Shown in pieces: positions 39,653-52,500 of a DNA stretch of 64,000 nucleotides (the first letter of the stretch is position 1; every line of letters starts with the position of its first letter). Under the pieces are notes generated by a model, which saw only the letters and a list, made by a program, of their open reading frames with translations, did not search any database and was not told the origin of the DNA. The DNA comes from Euonymus europaeus (lineage: Eukaryota > Streptophyta > Magnoliopsida > Celastrales > Celastraceae). The translations under genes were made by a program, and so were the position numbers. Location: positions 997,001 to 1,061,000 of the forward strand of contig OY756957.1 of assembly GCA_963580455.1 (NCBI GenBank), given 5' to 3'.

Positions 39653-39915
39653 TGTTATAATTTTTACACCCCCATAGCAACAATATTGTCCACTTTAGGT
39701 TGTCTGGTTCACTGAATATATCGAACTCATATATGGGTTATTCGATTTCCATAGATACAATGGGCCCGCACGGCTTTGTTATTTCTTAAGTGTAGCAAGT
39801 GGGCTTGACCCAACTCACTACACAAGGAAAAACACATTGTCAGTGTAGGAGGTGAGCTTTAATCCTTATAAATGACATTTTACATCCCACATATTTTGAC
39901 GTGAGATTCTTTACA
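39653..39915. repeat. Repeat unit copy 2, carrying the empty hAT site
   Basis: Begins TGTTATAATTTTTAC and is colinear with copy 1 apart from an extra segment of about 35 bp near 39710-39745. At 39874-39881 it reads GACATTTT, uninterrupted, where copy 1 carries the 4.2-kb hAT insertion. It ends or is truncated at TTCTTTACA. The 490 bp beyond it, up to the GLR C stop, are AT-rich without a gene. Confidence 0.75.
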
Positions 39916-40408
39916 TGAATGTATTTAAAATAAGTTTAAATTCCAATAAATAAAACAATAATTTAACTTAGATTATAGTCTCAGTAATTAAATCAAACAA
40001 ATTTTTATGTTTCAATTTAAACTTTTTTTTAAATCCAATAAAATATTTTCTTTAATTCAAATTTCAAACATATAATTTATAGGTTGATTTTGGATTAATT
40101 CTAATTAAATAAATTCGATCATTAAAGCCGGACAAAATTTCGCGAACTTCTATTATTTTGCTATTGGGAGGACTGCGGATACAGAGCTGGGCCTTCTCCA
40201 TCTAGGCCTAATAGCTAGTTTTCTTGGGCTTGATTCTTTTAACTTTGGGCCTTCATTGAATATTGAATACAAAAACAAACGACAGTGGTCAAATGGTACA
40301 AACATGACATTGAATTAGAGGACAATGTTAATTCTGCACAAAAGGCAAAAATAAAAAATAAAAAAATAGACATCCTATGTGAGAGGTTCTACATCAATTA
40401 ATTTGTTT

Positions 40409-43400
40409 TTATGGATTATGTTCAGGAATTCTTTGCTGTTCTTGACTGTGATTGGCAAGTTCAATAACCACGTCAATCTCTTCAGTTACTTGAGCATTTG
40501 GATTATTCGGATCTCCATGGTCGGGAGAAGGTGTTCCCTGTTCTCCAAAGGAAGTGAAACTGTGATCAAAGCTTGATGGACTAGGATAGCAGTGGGTGCT
40601 TGGACTCTGACCATTGCCATGAATGCGCCTTCCTTCATCGGGTTTGCTTTTCTTGAAAGTGTGTGAAGTGAGGTCCTTCTGGTTGAATATCCTGGCCAAT
40701 TCCCGGATTTTTCTCCATTTTGAAGATTCTGAATCAGAGGTCTTCAACATATTCCTTTGTTCATAGACAAACATGACTGCAAATATGAGTAGAGCGAATG
40801 TTGAAGCAACTCCTGCAATTAGGAATAAGCCCCAGAAGCTATCAAGACCAAGACTACTGGAAGAGACTGAAGGGTTAGAATTTGAGCAAGTGCTTTCGTT
40901 CCCCAGCGATGCATTCTCAATATTCTTCATCTTATCTCTCTCTGTCACTTTTAAGATTGCTCTTGAAACATCAGGTACAAGAGGAGAATTTCTTGGGAAG
41001 ACCTGCACTCACAAGTAACAAATCAAACCCACATACGAAAATGAAACAATTTGAGTTTGGTGATTCATATTCAGGCCCTAAATCCGATTACATTGACAAA
41101 AACTATAGAAAAAGAGAGAAGGAAGGACATAGAGGCAGTGATGATGTAACTTACAAAGCCAAAACCAGCAGTTTTAAAAGTTGGGTCAACCATGGTATAC
41201 TTGTAGCAGTATTTGGCAAGAAAGATCCTCAGATATGGAACTTCATCGAAAGCAGCAGCTATGCCACCCTTTGCAGTTCCTTTCTCAAACAACTCATGAC
41301 ATTCTTCCACTGATCCATAGGGTTTGAGCTTCTTTTCGTCAAAACCTAATCCGGTCAACAGTTCATACACAAAAGAACCGGCTTGATAACCGACATTCTC
41401 CTGATTCTTAATGAGCTCATGCACATCATTCACAGTGGGCCGCAGCTGCTGTACTGTGAGTAAACTGGTCAAGCTGGCAGTATAGCTTTGTGTAAGAATC
41501 AGAACAACAAAGCACCATATGATGACTACAAATCTAGCCAAGTTGCTCACTACTTTCTCACCTGCAAGTGGAGAAATTAGACAAGAAATGAGAACACATG
41601 CATACATAAAAAACAGACGAGTAAGATGAGTCATGAGTCCTGACACATTAGTAATGCTGCTCTGTCATGCCCATGGCATCATATGTTCAAATATATAAGA
41701 AATTGTGAGTTAATTGGAAAAAGAATTAAAGAAAAGAAGAAGCTAATTAAGCGACTTACGATGTGCAAAAACCATGGTTGAGAAAGAGAACCAGAAGCTT
41801 GTGCCAACTTGAAAGGCAGGGGGGCCACGAAAATCATCGTTGATCCGGTGTTCAAGAACCCAAACCACAAATCCTATGAACACAAAGAAACAACCGCTTG
41901 TGGCCCAAAGGTCCCATGTCAAGGGCTTCAGGAAAACCCATGCACTGTTTCTCTTGTTGTCTTTGATAGGGACAATCATAGACACACCAGATTCTGTGTA
42001 AGGCAATGTAAAGTCTACATTCTTGGACCTGCTTGCTCTGATGGTTGTATCTCCCACCACAGCGCCAAATATCTATCACAAAGAAACAAGTCCATCGCAA
42101 CAAGTCTTTAATTACCGTAAGACATGTAATGCAGGTATAATATAATCAACATAGATAAGAAAATTTTACCCCGAGAGACACTTTAGAGATCATATCATCA
42201 TAATTGGGTTGCTCGCCATTAGGCCCGTGGTAGGGAACGAACTTATAGGGAACAGCATATGGTAAAGATTTCATGACAGCATCAAAAACATCAATGCAGT
42301 AGCCTGTGAATGTTGTTGCGTTAGTACGTGGGTCTGTTACCATTTTCACAAATTGAGGGAAACCATGCTTTACAGGAACTGCTATCTGCATCGTCGGCTC
42401 ATTTGTTGGAATCTCCCATCCTTTCGGAATTGATGTCGAATCTCCTGGCCATATAATTGTTCCAAGAATACTAGAATTGGAAGTAGAATTTATAGTTGCT
42501 GATGAATTCAGGTTTCTCGAAAGTCCTCTGTTTGGTGTCCAATATCCAATTACTCTTTCTCCATTTCCATTTATATTTACTAGCTGAAACGTTGAGGATT
42601 GTAATTGCCTATCGATGAGCCTAAACTCTCCTGATAGACCATTGAAAGTTGTTTTCAGCAATGCTTTCAGAAATAATGGACCACTTTGGGAAACCCCAAT
42701 TGAATCAAGATCAGTTGTTGAGTTTGCAGCACCATTTTCCGGGCTCTGAAAAACCAGAAAATTGGTGGAATTCACTGCATTTTCAGCTGCCATGGCTATT
42801 GCTACTACAGCATCATATGCGCGATACCCAAAAACATTCAATTCAACACCTACAACAGCAGGATTGTCCTGTTGGAATTTCCTCTTCCATCTAACTTGGA
42901 ACTCTTCAAGCTCCTTTGTTATTGGAACATAAGGTTTAACACCCAATGAGCCTTGCATAGAATCCCTGACAGAATTGTTCAGTGAAGTTAATAAATTTGT
43001 CATTGAATCTGTCATGATCCAAACAAAGCCTTCACTCATCATTCCAATCCGTTTGGCTATGGAGAAAACTCTGGAACCCAAAGAAGGTAACATATGGACA
43101 ATGAACACTCTTGTCTGCATAGTCATTAGCATGTAAAGCTCAGCTTCAATCTCATCACTACTAGCACTAGAGCTAATGGCACTCCTGTACGAGACTCGAG
43201 TGTTGACAGCTTGTAATGCATCAGTAAGGAACGGTATGATCCCTTGGCCGTACTCATCATCGACATAGACAAGCACAGCCTCTCGCCACTGATAAGCTTG
43301 GACTAGTGCACCAATGGCTGCAACTTGAGAGGAGTCATTTTGGGTGGCTCTAACGAAGTATTGGGGGAGGAATGATGCGAGTGAAGCACTTGATGCAGAG

Positions 43401-44218
43401 AAGGTGACAATGGGAACGTGAGCTTTGTCTCCAAGTTTGATCATGAAGTTCGCTTCCATGGATGTTTCAGGGCCTAGTATTGCTTGAACTTGTCCATTCT
43501 TTATCAAGTCCAAGCCTGTTTATTGAAATGACAATGAAGGGGGGAAATATAAAATATCAAAAATAAATAATTTATACATTCTTTTTATTAGTTGAAGTCA
43601 AACATGAGAATGCACCATTATTATTCAATGCCGAGCAAATCATATCTAATAATTTTTTAATATAAGTCAACACTTTTGCTCAGATTGCATCCCAATCATC
43701 ACCTTTAAAAGGTTAAGCAATTATTATTGCATCTAATCATATCTGAAAGACAATTTAAATTATATAATCTATGTTCTTTTATAAGCAATCTTCTTGAATG
43801 CCAAGTGACTTGAACTCTGCAGATTAAGAAGCTGAAATCTCTAATTTTCAAGAAGCCCTTGGTGGGCCTTATCTCTTTTAGGTGGTGATAAAAAGTAAAG
43901 AAAATTTAGTGAGAGAGAGAGAGAACCTGCTGAAGCTGCACGAACAACATCTCTATTGGAGTCTTTAGAGCTCAAGACCAGCCTGGTTTTGTAGTTACTA
44001 TGAGAAGAATAGAATTCGGAGAGAGCCATGTTGATGCAACTTAAACTCATCATCCCAAACTCTGTTTCCAGGTCAAGCACAACCCCTATCTTAACTGGGA
44101 TTGTTGTGTTGTCTTGTGCCAAACCCATTTTTGTGAATAGAAGAACCCATATAGAAAAAAAGAGAAATGAAGAATAAGAACAGGAAAGGGAAAACTTGGC
44201 AGGAAGCATCTTCCACAT
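40409..44218 (-). CDS. Glutamate receptor-like channel, clade II (GLR2.7-like), gene C
   Basis: The third complete GLR of the array. Exons: 44218-43927, 43515-42170, 42072-41760, 41561-41155 and 41002-40409; 983 aa. Intron positions and phases equal those of A and B; exons 3 and 4 again measure 313 and 407. Signal peptide MWKMLPAKFSLSCS..MGLAQDN; flytrap domain VKIGVVLDLETEFG and WREAVLVYVDDEYGQG; S1 with GYCIDVFDAVM; TM1 LWATSGCFFVFIGFVVW; pore FWFSFSTMVFAHRE; TM3 SYTASLTSLLTVQ; TM4 FWGLFLIAGVASTFALLIF; tail DHSFTSFGEQGTPSPDHGD. Odd point: the S1-end motif FDAVVGD reads FGAVVGD. C is more distant from A and B than they are from each other, judged by eye. Introns are short, so the gene is the most compact of the three. 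Confidence 0.95.
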
Positions 44219-44272
44219 ATTTGTGAAGCTTTTGATAGTTTAGATTAAACTATTAAAGAGAAAATGTGGTGG

Positions 44273-44280
44273 TATTTATA
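44273..44280 (-). promoter_or_regulatory. TATA box candidate of GLR C
   Basis: The minus strand reads TATAAATA about 55 bp upstream of the GLR C start codon. Confidence 0.55.
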
Positions 44281-45309
44281 GGAGGAAGCTTTTGTAGGGG
44301 GGTCTTAATTTTGAAGAAGGAAAAAAATGTGTATTTTTTGGACATCTTCAATCTTTCGTTTTTATTACAGTTGACTGTGGTTTTATTAAAGTAGAATCAA
44401 GAATGATTCTTAAGTTACTCCTGCTCAATTGCATGGAACTTTCATGCTACCATATCAATTAATTTAATCAACTTAATAATTAAGGAACTAAATTTATCAA
44501 ACTTTAAAACTCAAAACACGATATTTCCCCACATTTTATTTTAGAAAAATGGCAATATATAGAATTGTATATCGGCGCAGTACTGTTGTCATTTTAGCAA
44601 CGGTTTTTCATCTTCAAAGATATCATTTGTCGGCTTGTCTCATTGTCTTCCTTGACCAAATCAACGTATTGGTTGCCTTGGTGATTTTTGGTCACTGGTC
44701 GTCTATATATATATATTACTTGTTCAACTTCAAACCAGTGATATATGTGGCCTCAATTCATTGCTAAATAACGAGACGGAAGATTTTATTCATAGAGTAC
44801 AATTAGGTTTTGAACGACTTCTAAATTCCAAGAATCTTTTTTTTCTATTTTTTTAAGCATTCTAAGTATCTTATTACCAGCCAAACCCGGCTATCGTTAC
44901 TACTTCCGTCCTCGCCGACTCAAAAAGTCGCTTATTTTCCAGAATCCTATAAAAAAGATAGACGTGTCATCCTCATAAACACAAATGGTTATGAGAAACT
45001 TCCTTGAACTTGCTCCATTTGACTTTCTAGAGATTAATACATAAAACAAATTACTGTTCCTTCAATCAAGCGGCTTCTGACTATCATTGTCTTCCTTTGA
45101 CATTCATAGTGTCCAAAAGAGCAACAATTCATTAGAATAATTCGTTAATGTGGTCGTAGTTCATATACTATAACCTAACTTCTAAAATTTAGGTCCCACG
45201 TAATGACTGCTATGATGTCACACTCTGGAATTTCCTACAATCGCAGTCCATAATGAAGTGTATGCGTTTTTTTTAGCAATAAATAGGTCATATTTTAGGA
45301 GTCCATTTT

Positions 45310-45500
45310 TAGACATTAAGTGTTAAATTCTAACAAAAACAGATTCGCTAAACCTTAACGAGTTTTCATAAAGTATTAAATTTTACCAGGAGCGAATTCG
45401 CTAAACCCTTCGTGTATCAAATTTTCATGTTATAACTTAAGCAATAAAATAAGTGTTAAACCCTAGAAAATGAATTCGCTAAACCCTAATGGACTAATAA
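45310..45500. repeat. Degenerate repeat with telomere-like TAAACCCTA motifs
   Basis: GATTCGCTAAACCTTAA, GAATTCGCTAAACCCTT and GAATTCGCTAAACCCTAA occur at about 45343, 45393 and 45472. Each is preceded by a TTAAA(T/C)..TA segment. They look like a decayed three-unit repeat rather than a telomeric array. Confidence 0.5.
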
Positions 45501-46081
45501 TTAATTAGGATAAAATTATAAAATCAAATAAATGTTTAGCATATTAATTAAGGCAGTAAAATAAATAATTAGAATAGAAAAACAACTAAAATAATTATAT
45601 ATGGTCCATCATGAGTTCCCAAAATATGAGCTACATATCATTTTTTTTTAAAAAAAATTCACAATACCTTGTATCCTTAATCATAAGAAAGAAATGACCA
45701 AGCATCCATGATTGATGATTGTTACATAGTAATTACTACCACCTCCCCCAACCGCACAGAAGAATTTCTTAGGAGTTGTCCATTCTTTAAAAAAACAAAC
45801 ATTAAACCCTAAAATACTGCAGATAGGGAAGGACTCGAACAAAACTGACTTCCAACAGCTTTAATTTGTCCAGGACAGAATTATATCACGTATTATGCAT
45901 TACGCTATCAATAAAGTAAAACGACCTTTAAATGAAATACTAACAATCTACAAATGAAATGCACGAGTGATGGCACCAAACAACCAACAATTGACATTAC
46001 TCGCAAACATACAAAAAAACCCGAAAATGGCCCTTAAACACAATGGATGAGTATTTAGAGTTCAACGATTCTAGCTCTAGC

Positions 46082-48949
46082 TCATTCATCCCTAGAAGCT
46101 GGATCCATCCCAGTAGAAGGGCTATCAGCAAAATACTCTTGGTGCTTCACATTCACCCCATACTGCTCATACAATGATCGGGAAAAAAAAAGAAAAAAGA
46201 ATCTATTTTCAGATATCATATCAAAAAGTATGGCAATAATAGAAAATGGACAGGCATACCCATTAAATAAGTAACAACATTCATTTTCCATGACAGTATC
46301 TCATCTGTATTGATTTCACTCTTTTACCATTTTGATTCAAAATAATACATAAGTTAGTGATTTTCCAGCAAGTTTGTACAGCAGAATGCAGGACGAGCTA
46401 AAGAAGGACCAAACCACTGCAATCAAAAAAGTGGCAAGCTGACTACTGGACACAGTAATTCCTTTGACCAACAAGAATACAAGATATCATTAAAAAAAAT
46501 TAAAATTCTTAACATTTTGCTCTTCTAAGTTCTACTAATGATTTTACACCAATCGACTTTTAACATGTTTGGGATTTGCAAAGAAATCAAGAGAGAAACT
46601 GAGCTTCAGGCATAGGATTAAAAAAAAAATTCGTGGCTTACCTCACTTAGTGCTTTCGACAAATCCTCCATAGTCAATATAAGGCGCTTATCCTGTCACA
46701 ATAAACAGTAAAGACAAGTCACACGAAAGAAGATAAAAGATAATAGAAGAAAAGGAAGGAGAAGAGCACCTTCTGCTGCTTATCTCTTTTGTCCTTGACA
46801 GCCGACGACTGTCGCGCCTTGCATTGCCTGCATCAGGAAATGCGAGTGACTAAGTAGTTAAAAAATCACCCAAACCAGAACTCACTTAACATCAGAAACC
46901 AACAAAAGAAACTAAACAGTACTCAACACCACCATCAAAGTTATAGTCCCAAATAACTTGTCAATTTCCTTCATTAAAGAAAATTAGACAAATGTTTTAG
47001 TTCTATCCTCCTTCTCTCTTCTTTTTTTTCCCTTTTTTGTTAGTTCTCTTCCTTTTCTGAACCAAAGAAATGCTGAGAGCTGAGAAAAGTAAGTTCAACA
47101 ATCTGAACCTAAAACCAAATAAACACAAGCTTTCAGTTACATGAGATTATAAGAACCCCTTAGTTGGGTTAAAAAGGTACACTTACAAAATTATGCACAA
47201 GTAACAAGCAATATCATTTTTTACCCAAATATTTCACTCTCAGAATGTAAAGCAATTGCCATATTCCACTTCCACCGAATATGGCAATTGTTTTTTTACA
47301 CTTACAAAATTATGCACAAGTAACAAGCAATATCATTTTTTACCCAAATATTTCACTCTCAGAATGTAAAGCAATTGCCATATTCCACTTCCACCGAATA
47401 TCCTATATTCCAAGACTCCATCCTGATAAAAAAAACCCCATCCCTGCCCAAAAAAATAAAATAAAAAATAACTATTACTATCATTGTAACCAAACAATAT
47501 AGACATTGTATTATGCTGTTTTTGCAATCTTCAACAACCCATCCAGCCTCTCCGCAAGATTGCAAAATTTGAGGACATTGTGGAGTTTAGCCTCATTTCA
47601 GTGCTGATATCTGTCATCTGTCATATGCTGCCCCCGTACAGGTTGGGTTTTGGATCAGATGCAGATTGAGGCGAAGGCAAAGTCGATCGATCGACCATAT
47701 TGGGAGATCAATTGACCATGGAATCCAGTTCAGGTGCAGTTTGAGGCAGAGGATTTGGGAGGATGATCGACATGGTTCCAGTTAATTAAAATAAATTGAC
47801 ACCCATGTCATCAATAACAGAAATAGGCTATCTGTGAACATTTGCACGCATTTGACAGGCAACGTAAAAGCTGTGAATACGTACTGGAGAGCATCACTTG
47901 CAACCTCTGCAACAAACTTCTGTGTAGCAACAGCTACAAGTCTAATCCTGCAAAAAGAAGGAAGTGAACCCAAGTTGACTAGATATCTGAATGCAAAAGG
48001 ATAAAATCATAACATCTAAAGGTCTCTCTTCTCCTTCATATTCAAGATATATAGAGATTGGATAAACGATTGAGATGCAGCCTGATTGATAGTTTTCAGA
48101 ATACATTATCATCTAGCTTTACTGAAAGGATATAAGAGAAGGGAGTGGGCAGAGGTTACTTTTGTGATTTAAGCTTAACATGGGTTGCATAAATCATCCT
48201 CATCAATTGAAGTTACTTGAAATAATCCATTTGAAATGCATATCAGAATCCAAGAACACAACCAATCAGGAACTCAACTAACCAAAAGTTCACATGTCAA
48301 TTTTTGTTATTCAAGATGTATATGACCATGAGATCGTATAAACAATTGAGAGACAACTTGATTGACATTTAACAGGACACAATGTCATCTAAATTCACCA
48401 AAAGGGGATAGGAAAGGTAAATTTAGTTAGTCCAGCTTAACACAATTGGGATAAATCATAAAAAATCATCAAAGCTTCATGTCAGATGATTGGGTCCAGC
48501 TACACAAATCCTTGATAATAGTTACTAGGAGCTGTCCATTTGAAACACATCAGAATCCAAGAACACAAGCAACCAGGAACTCACCTAACCCTAGTATGAA
48601 AACCAGACTAAGTTCATTCGTCAATTTTTCTTTCCTCGATTTTATCACCAACCAAACAGATAAAAAGAAAATTGATGGAATAAGAAGCACCTACAATCGA
48701 ACATCGGGGCACTGAAATCCGCTCTTTCCAAGGTAATGCTCCACCAATTCATCGGGGATCTTAACAGTTAAAATAAGAATTGATTAATAAAAAAACTGTC
48801 AGGGTCTAGTTAGGTCACAGACAGATTTTGATATGGAGTTTGGAGGAACTCACAGTGGGAGTGTACTCCATTAACGACGCTAGGAACTCCGTGAGAACAG
48901 TATCATCATCGTGTCTTCCGTCGCTCAATTGCTGAACGTTATGGTTCAT
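46082..48949 (-). CDS. TAF10: TFIID subunit TAF10
   Basis: A histone-fold subunit of general transcription factor TFIID (in other eukaryotes also of SAGA), working in the nucleus. Exons: 48949-48854, 48759-48695, 47947-47885, 46827-46770, 46692-46642 and 46162-46082; 137 aa, close to the length of the Arabidopsis protein. Recognised blocks: LTEFLASLMEYTPTIPDELVEHYLGKSGF, here noted by its ends; DVRLIRLVAVATQKFVAEVASDALQQCKARQ; the Lys-rich DKRDKQQKDKR; and LTMEDLSKALSEYGVNVKHQEYF at the C terminus. These match the TAF10 histone fold and end in the conserved aromatic EYF. The exon 2 donor (ATT|GTAGGT) is needed to avoid a stop and to give LIRLV. Introns are large relative to the coding sequence; intron 3 carries a perfect 104-bp duplication. 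The gene lies 570 bp downstream of the reductase gene on the same strand. Confidence 0.95.
47179..47401. repeat. Perfect 104-bp duplication in TAF10 intron 3, with hairpin at the joint
   Basis: Copy 1 (47179-47282) and copy 2 (47298-47401) read identically from ACACTTACAAAATT to CCACCGAATAT, separated by 15 bases. The joint holds a perfect 14-bp inverted repeat, CAATTGCCATATTC (47253-47266) and GAATATGGCAATTG (47277-47290), with a 10-base loop. Confidence 0.95.
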
Positions 48950-49519
48950 CTTCGATGATTCTGTCCTCGTCTCCGAGCGCTTCGAACCGGATAATATTTA
49001 TTTATTTATTCATTTTTAAGGCAAACGATATCACAAAGAGAGCCCAAAAGATGGATTTGGCGGATTAAATCCACTATTTAGCTAGCAAACGCAGCCCGTA
49101 TAATTCAGTAGTTTCGGACTATTAAGCTAATTGATCAGCCCAGGAGTTGAGCCTTGTTATTTGTTAATTCTGGTGCAAGTCTGGCCCATAAACTGCTGGT
49201 GGAGGTAAAGAAAACTTTCATAGACTATGGGCTGAATGGCCCTAGTTTGAATCAGAAAGAGCAGAAGTACAGAACAACCAATGAGGAAAATTTAGGATTT
49301 ACAACTAAAAAGAAAAGAAAAACCGGCCAATTTTATTTCACCGAAGTCCGAAGACATGAACTGACTTTATTACCAGCTCCCTTCCCGGAGGAGAATGTTT
49401 TTTTAAAGTTCAACACGGACACTTTAATCAACAAACAAACAAACAAATTAGGACTGCTTGATTTTGATCAGCTCTATATTAATTGATGAACAAAATGAAA
49501 GCAGAGGCCTCAACATAAT
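48950..49519. other. Spacer between the reductase gene and TAF10
   Basis: 570 bases that must hold the 3' UTR of the reductase and the TAF10 promoter and leader, both on the minus strand. No clear TATA box was picked for TAF10. A plus-strand frame at 49154-49486 shows no family feature and is not called. Confidence 0.6.
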
Positions 49520-52500
49520 CTATTTCGACTTCTGCTGGCTATAACGCAGTATGCCATGAACATCTATGATGCCGGGTGGAAAAACTGGATCAGTTGCTGC
49601 TCTCACGGCTACCTTTGCTGCTGCGGTAACATTGACAGGAGGAGTGAAGAGAGGCCCAACAAGAGGAAGCTGGGCAAGTGGTTTCGCATGTTGGAGCACC
49701 TGCAACAATTTTTCATGAGATTTTGTCAAAAATTTACTATAAAAATGGCCGTTCGAACCCAAAATCCAACCTCCTCATAAAAGTGGAGGAAAAGAAATTA
49801 TTCATGGGTAGAATAATACGGAACTCATGGCAAAGTGGTAGCTACTAGCTACTCATCAGGATTTTGAACAGATTGAAGGTTCAAATCCTCCACACCAGGA
49901 AGCTTTTCATGTCTGCCTTTCGGAGAGGCCAAGAGAGTGAAAGTGTGAAACCACGACAAAAAGGAGAAGCAGAAGAGAAGCTAAATCTCTAACCACGTTG
50001 ATAAAGTGGGATCCAACATGGGAGTCCTTGAACCAACACAATTGAGAGCAGGAAATTCAAGGGAAGGGGTGACGAGTGCCTACTTCCTTTACCAGCATAG
50101 ATGAGAAGCAGAGGGGGAGGAAATACCTCTTGAAACTAAACTATGAACGACAAACAAGGATAACATAAGAGGAGCCAAAGCACTAAGTGGGATCCAACAT
50201 GGGAATCCTTGACCCGACAAAATTTAGAGGAAATTCGAGGGAGAGGAAGAGGGGTGCCTACTTCCTTTACCCGCATATGTGAAGTAGAAGGGAACGAAAC
50301 ACCACCTCAGAAATAAATTATGGCCAAGAGGAATGCAATATTATACCTTCAAAATAAATGACACTATAACAATTCACTTTAAAACTTGCAGTAATGCTTC
50401 AGAAACAGAATAGAACGGCTAAAGATAAGGAACTGTTTCACTAACGCCTAGATCTAGCACTCAGATCATGTAATAATTTCCAATTAGAATAAGCCCAATT
50501 GCCCAACACGTTTGTGAAACAAAAACATCAATATCTGCATATGCAATAAAAAGAAAGCGGATAAACTTACCATCTCCATGGGAGATCCAATAACACCAAG
50601 CGGTATTTTCACACTCCCAACACTGCGAGTCCCATAAATAAACCCAGGCCTGAGAATCACTCCTGTAAACAGAAATGTAAGATTTACAATCAAGTAACAG
50701 AATTACTCTTTAAAACTCACCTTAAGAAAGATTACATAATCAAGGCTATACAAAAGTTACATAATTTTTGGAAATGCAAGTTCTCAGTTATATGCCTGAA
50801 ATTGAATGATGTCAAATACAAAGAACAATTTTTATAACCACAGATAGTGGAAAAAATTTTACCTGAGTAAGGGAATTGGGTCAGTAACTCCGTCTCAGCA
50901 GCTTTCTATTTAAAAAATGCAGACAATGTATCCATAAGAGGCATTTTTAAAAAAAACAGAATAGTAAACATGTAAGGAAACAGGAAGAAGATACAAGGAG
51001 ATGGTGTTGCGATGAGTTCATCAAAATAATGATACTCACGATGTCACGACATCTTTCTCAAGTAGCACATGGTATAAAGAGCAATACAATTGAGTATTCA
51101 ACAGTTAATGTCACTTTGCACAAGTACAAATTAAAATCAAATAATACGCATATAACATATTGGTAAAATTGTTGTGCAAGAGATCGCAATAGTGGTTATT
51201 GACAAGCAAACTTACCTACAAGGAAGAAGACTCGCACAACAACAAAAAAAAGCTTCAACGTAATTAGAAAAGAAGGAATCAAAATATAATGAAGCTCCAA
51301 TGATCAGAAATAAAAGGATGTGCATAAAATGTTGATGCAATTCAAAAGAACAACTTTAGAGACTAATTCACCAATACTTCAATTTGTTTAAACATTCACA
51401 AACGAAATAAATTTCTACACATTTTTTTTATTCCACTATCAAACATTAAAGCATTTACTTGAGGGACATAACTATGGCCAGTCTACATCCATTATTTCCA
51501 ATACAGTGAAGCTTATAAATATATCGTCATTTGTACAGTACATATTAACATTGTGTTCTTCTGCCTCTTCATTTTTCTTCTTTTTAAAGGAAATTCAAAG
51601 GTAAGGGTGGAGAACTGAAAATAGCAAAAGGAGTGGAAAAACTGTCTCACACAACTATACTAGTTTCCAAGCTTTGACTACAAATAACAGCACAAAGATG
51701 TTACCTTTCCCTCATAATATCCTTGCAGTAAGTAACTGGCCAAGCCAAAGTCAGCAGCAGAGATATAAACAAATCTTTTTACACCTGCAGCAGATTATTA
51801 GCCGAATAAGTAGGATAATTTTTTTTAACATACAGTGCATAGGACTTCGCAGGGCTACAGTTATTTCTTGAGTAACATGACTAGCCCCAAAGTTCTCTTA
51901 TATAATCTTGTGCAGTAAGTACTATAGCGTTTCACCCCAAAACTCCAAATCTAAGCAACGATCTAGAACTTAGGCTTGATCCATCCATGTAAATTGGCAA
52001 AAAGAAGACAATGATAAAGCATAAATAAACCGATTATATAAGCTACAAATAGAATAACCAAAGCAGCAATGCAAGACAACACATTTAAAACTGTACAAGA
52101 ATCATTTTGCCTCATCTTTGTTTTCTTAAGTCGATGAACAAGGAGGAGGAGAAGTAAGAGGAACGCTCTAAACCTCTCTTAAACCCAAAATCAGAACACT
52201 TCAAAGAAAATCGAAGAATGCTTGTTGCTCAAACATAAGAGTTTTTTATTGTGGAAAGAGAAATATGGAATCACATCAACTCCAATCTACAAATATATAC
52301 ATATATATATATACACACGGGTATTCTTAGGCGCGGGATCCCGCACAAGATCTATTGTGCGGGATACCACGCCTAACGTTGATGTGTGTGCAAGTGTGGG
52401 GTAATCCCCACACTTACACACACATAAACATTACCCCACACTTACACACACATAAACGATGCTCAAGCACATCCCGCACCAAATTTTGGTGCAGGATCTC

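Larger units (their letters stand above)
44219..46081. other. Intergenic region between GLR C and TAF10
   Basis: The left part is the GLR C promoter and the right end the TAF10 3' UTR. At 45310-45500 three degenerate units share ATTCGCTAAACC(C)TT/AA within a spacing of roughly 65-100 bp. No coding region was recognised. Confidence 0.6.

Noticed and set aside
42049..42075. Frameshift in GLR C at the start of exon 3
   Set aside because: A careful re-read gives exon 3 from 42072 with 313 bases, exactly as in A and B; the frame is intact.
45340..45490. Interstitial telomere array
   Set aside because: Only isolated TAAACCCT motifs occur, not tandem TTTAGGG units.
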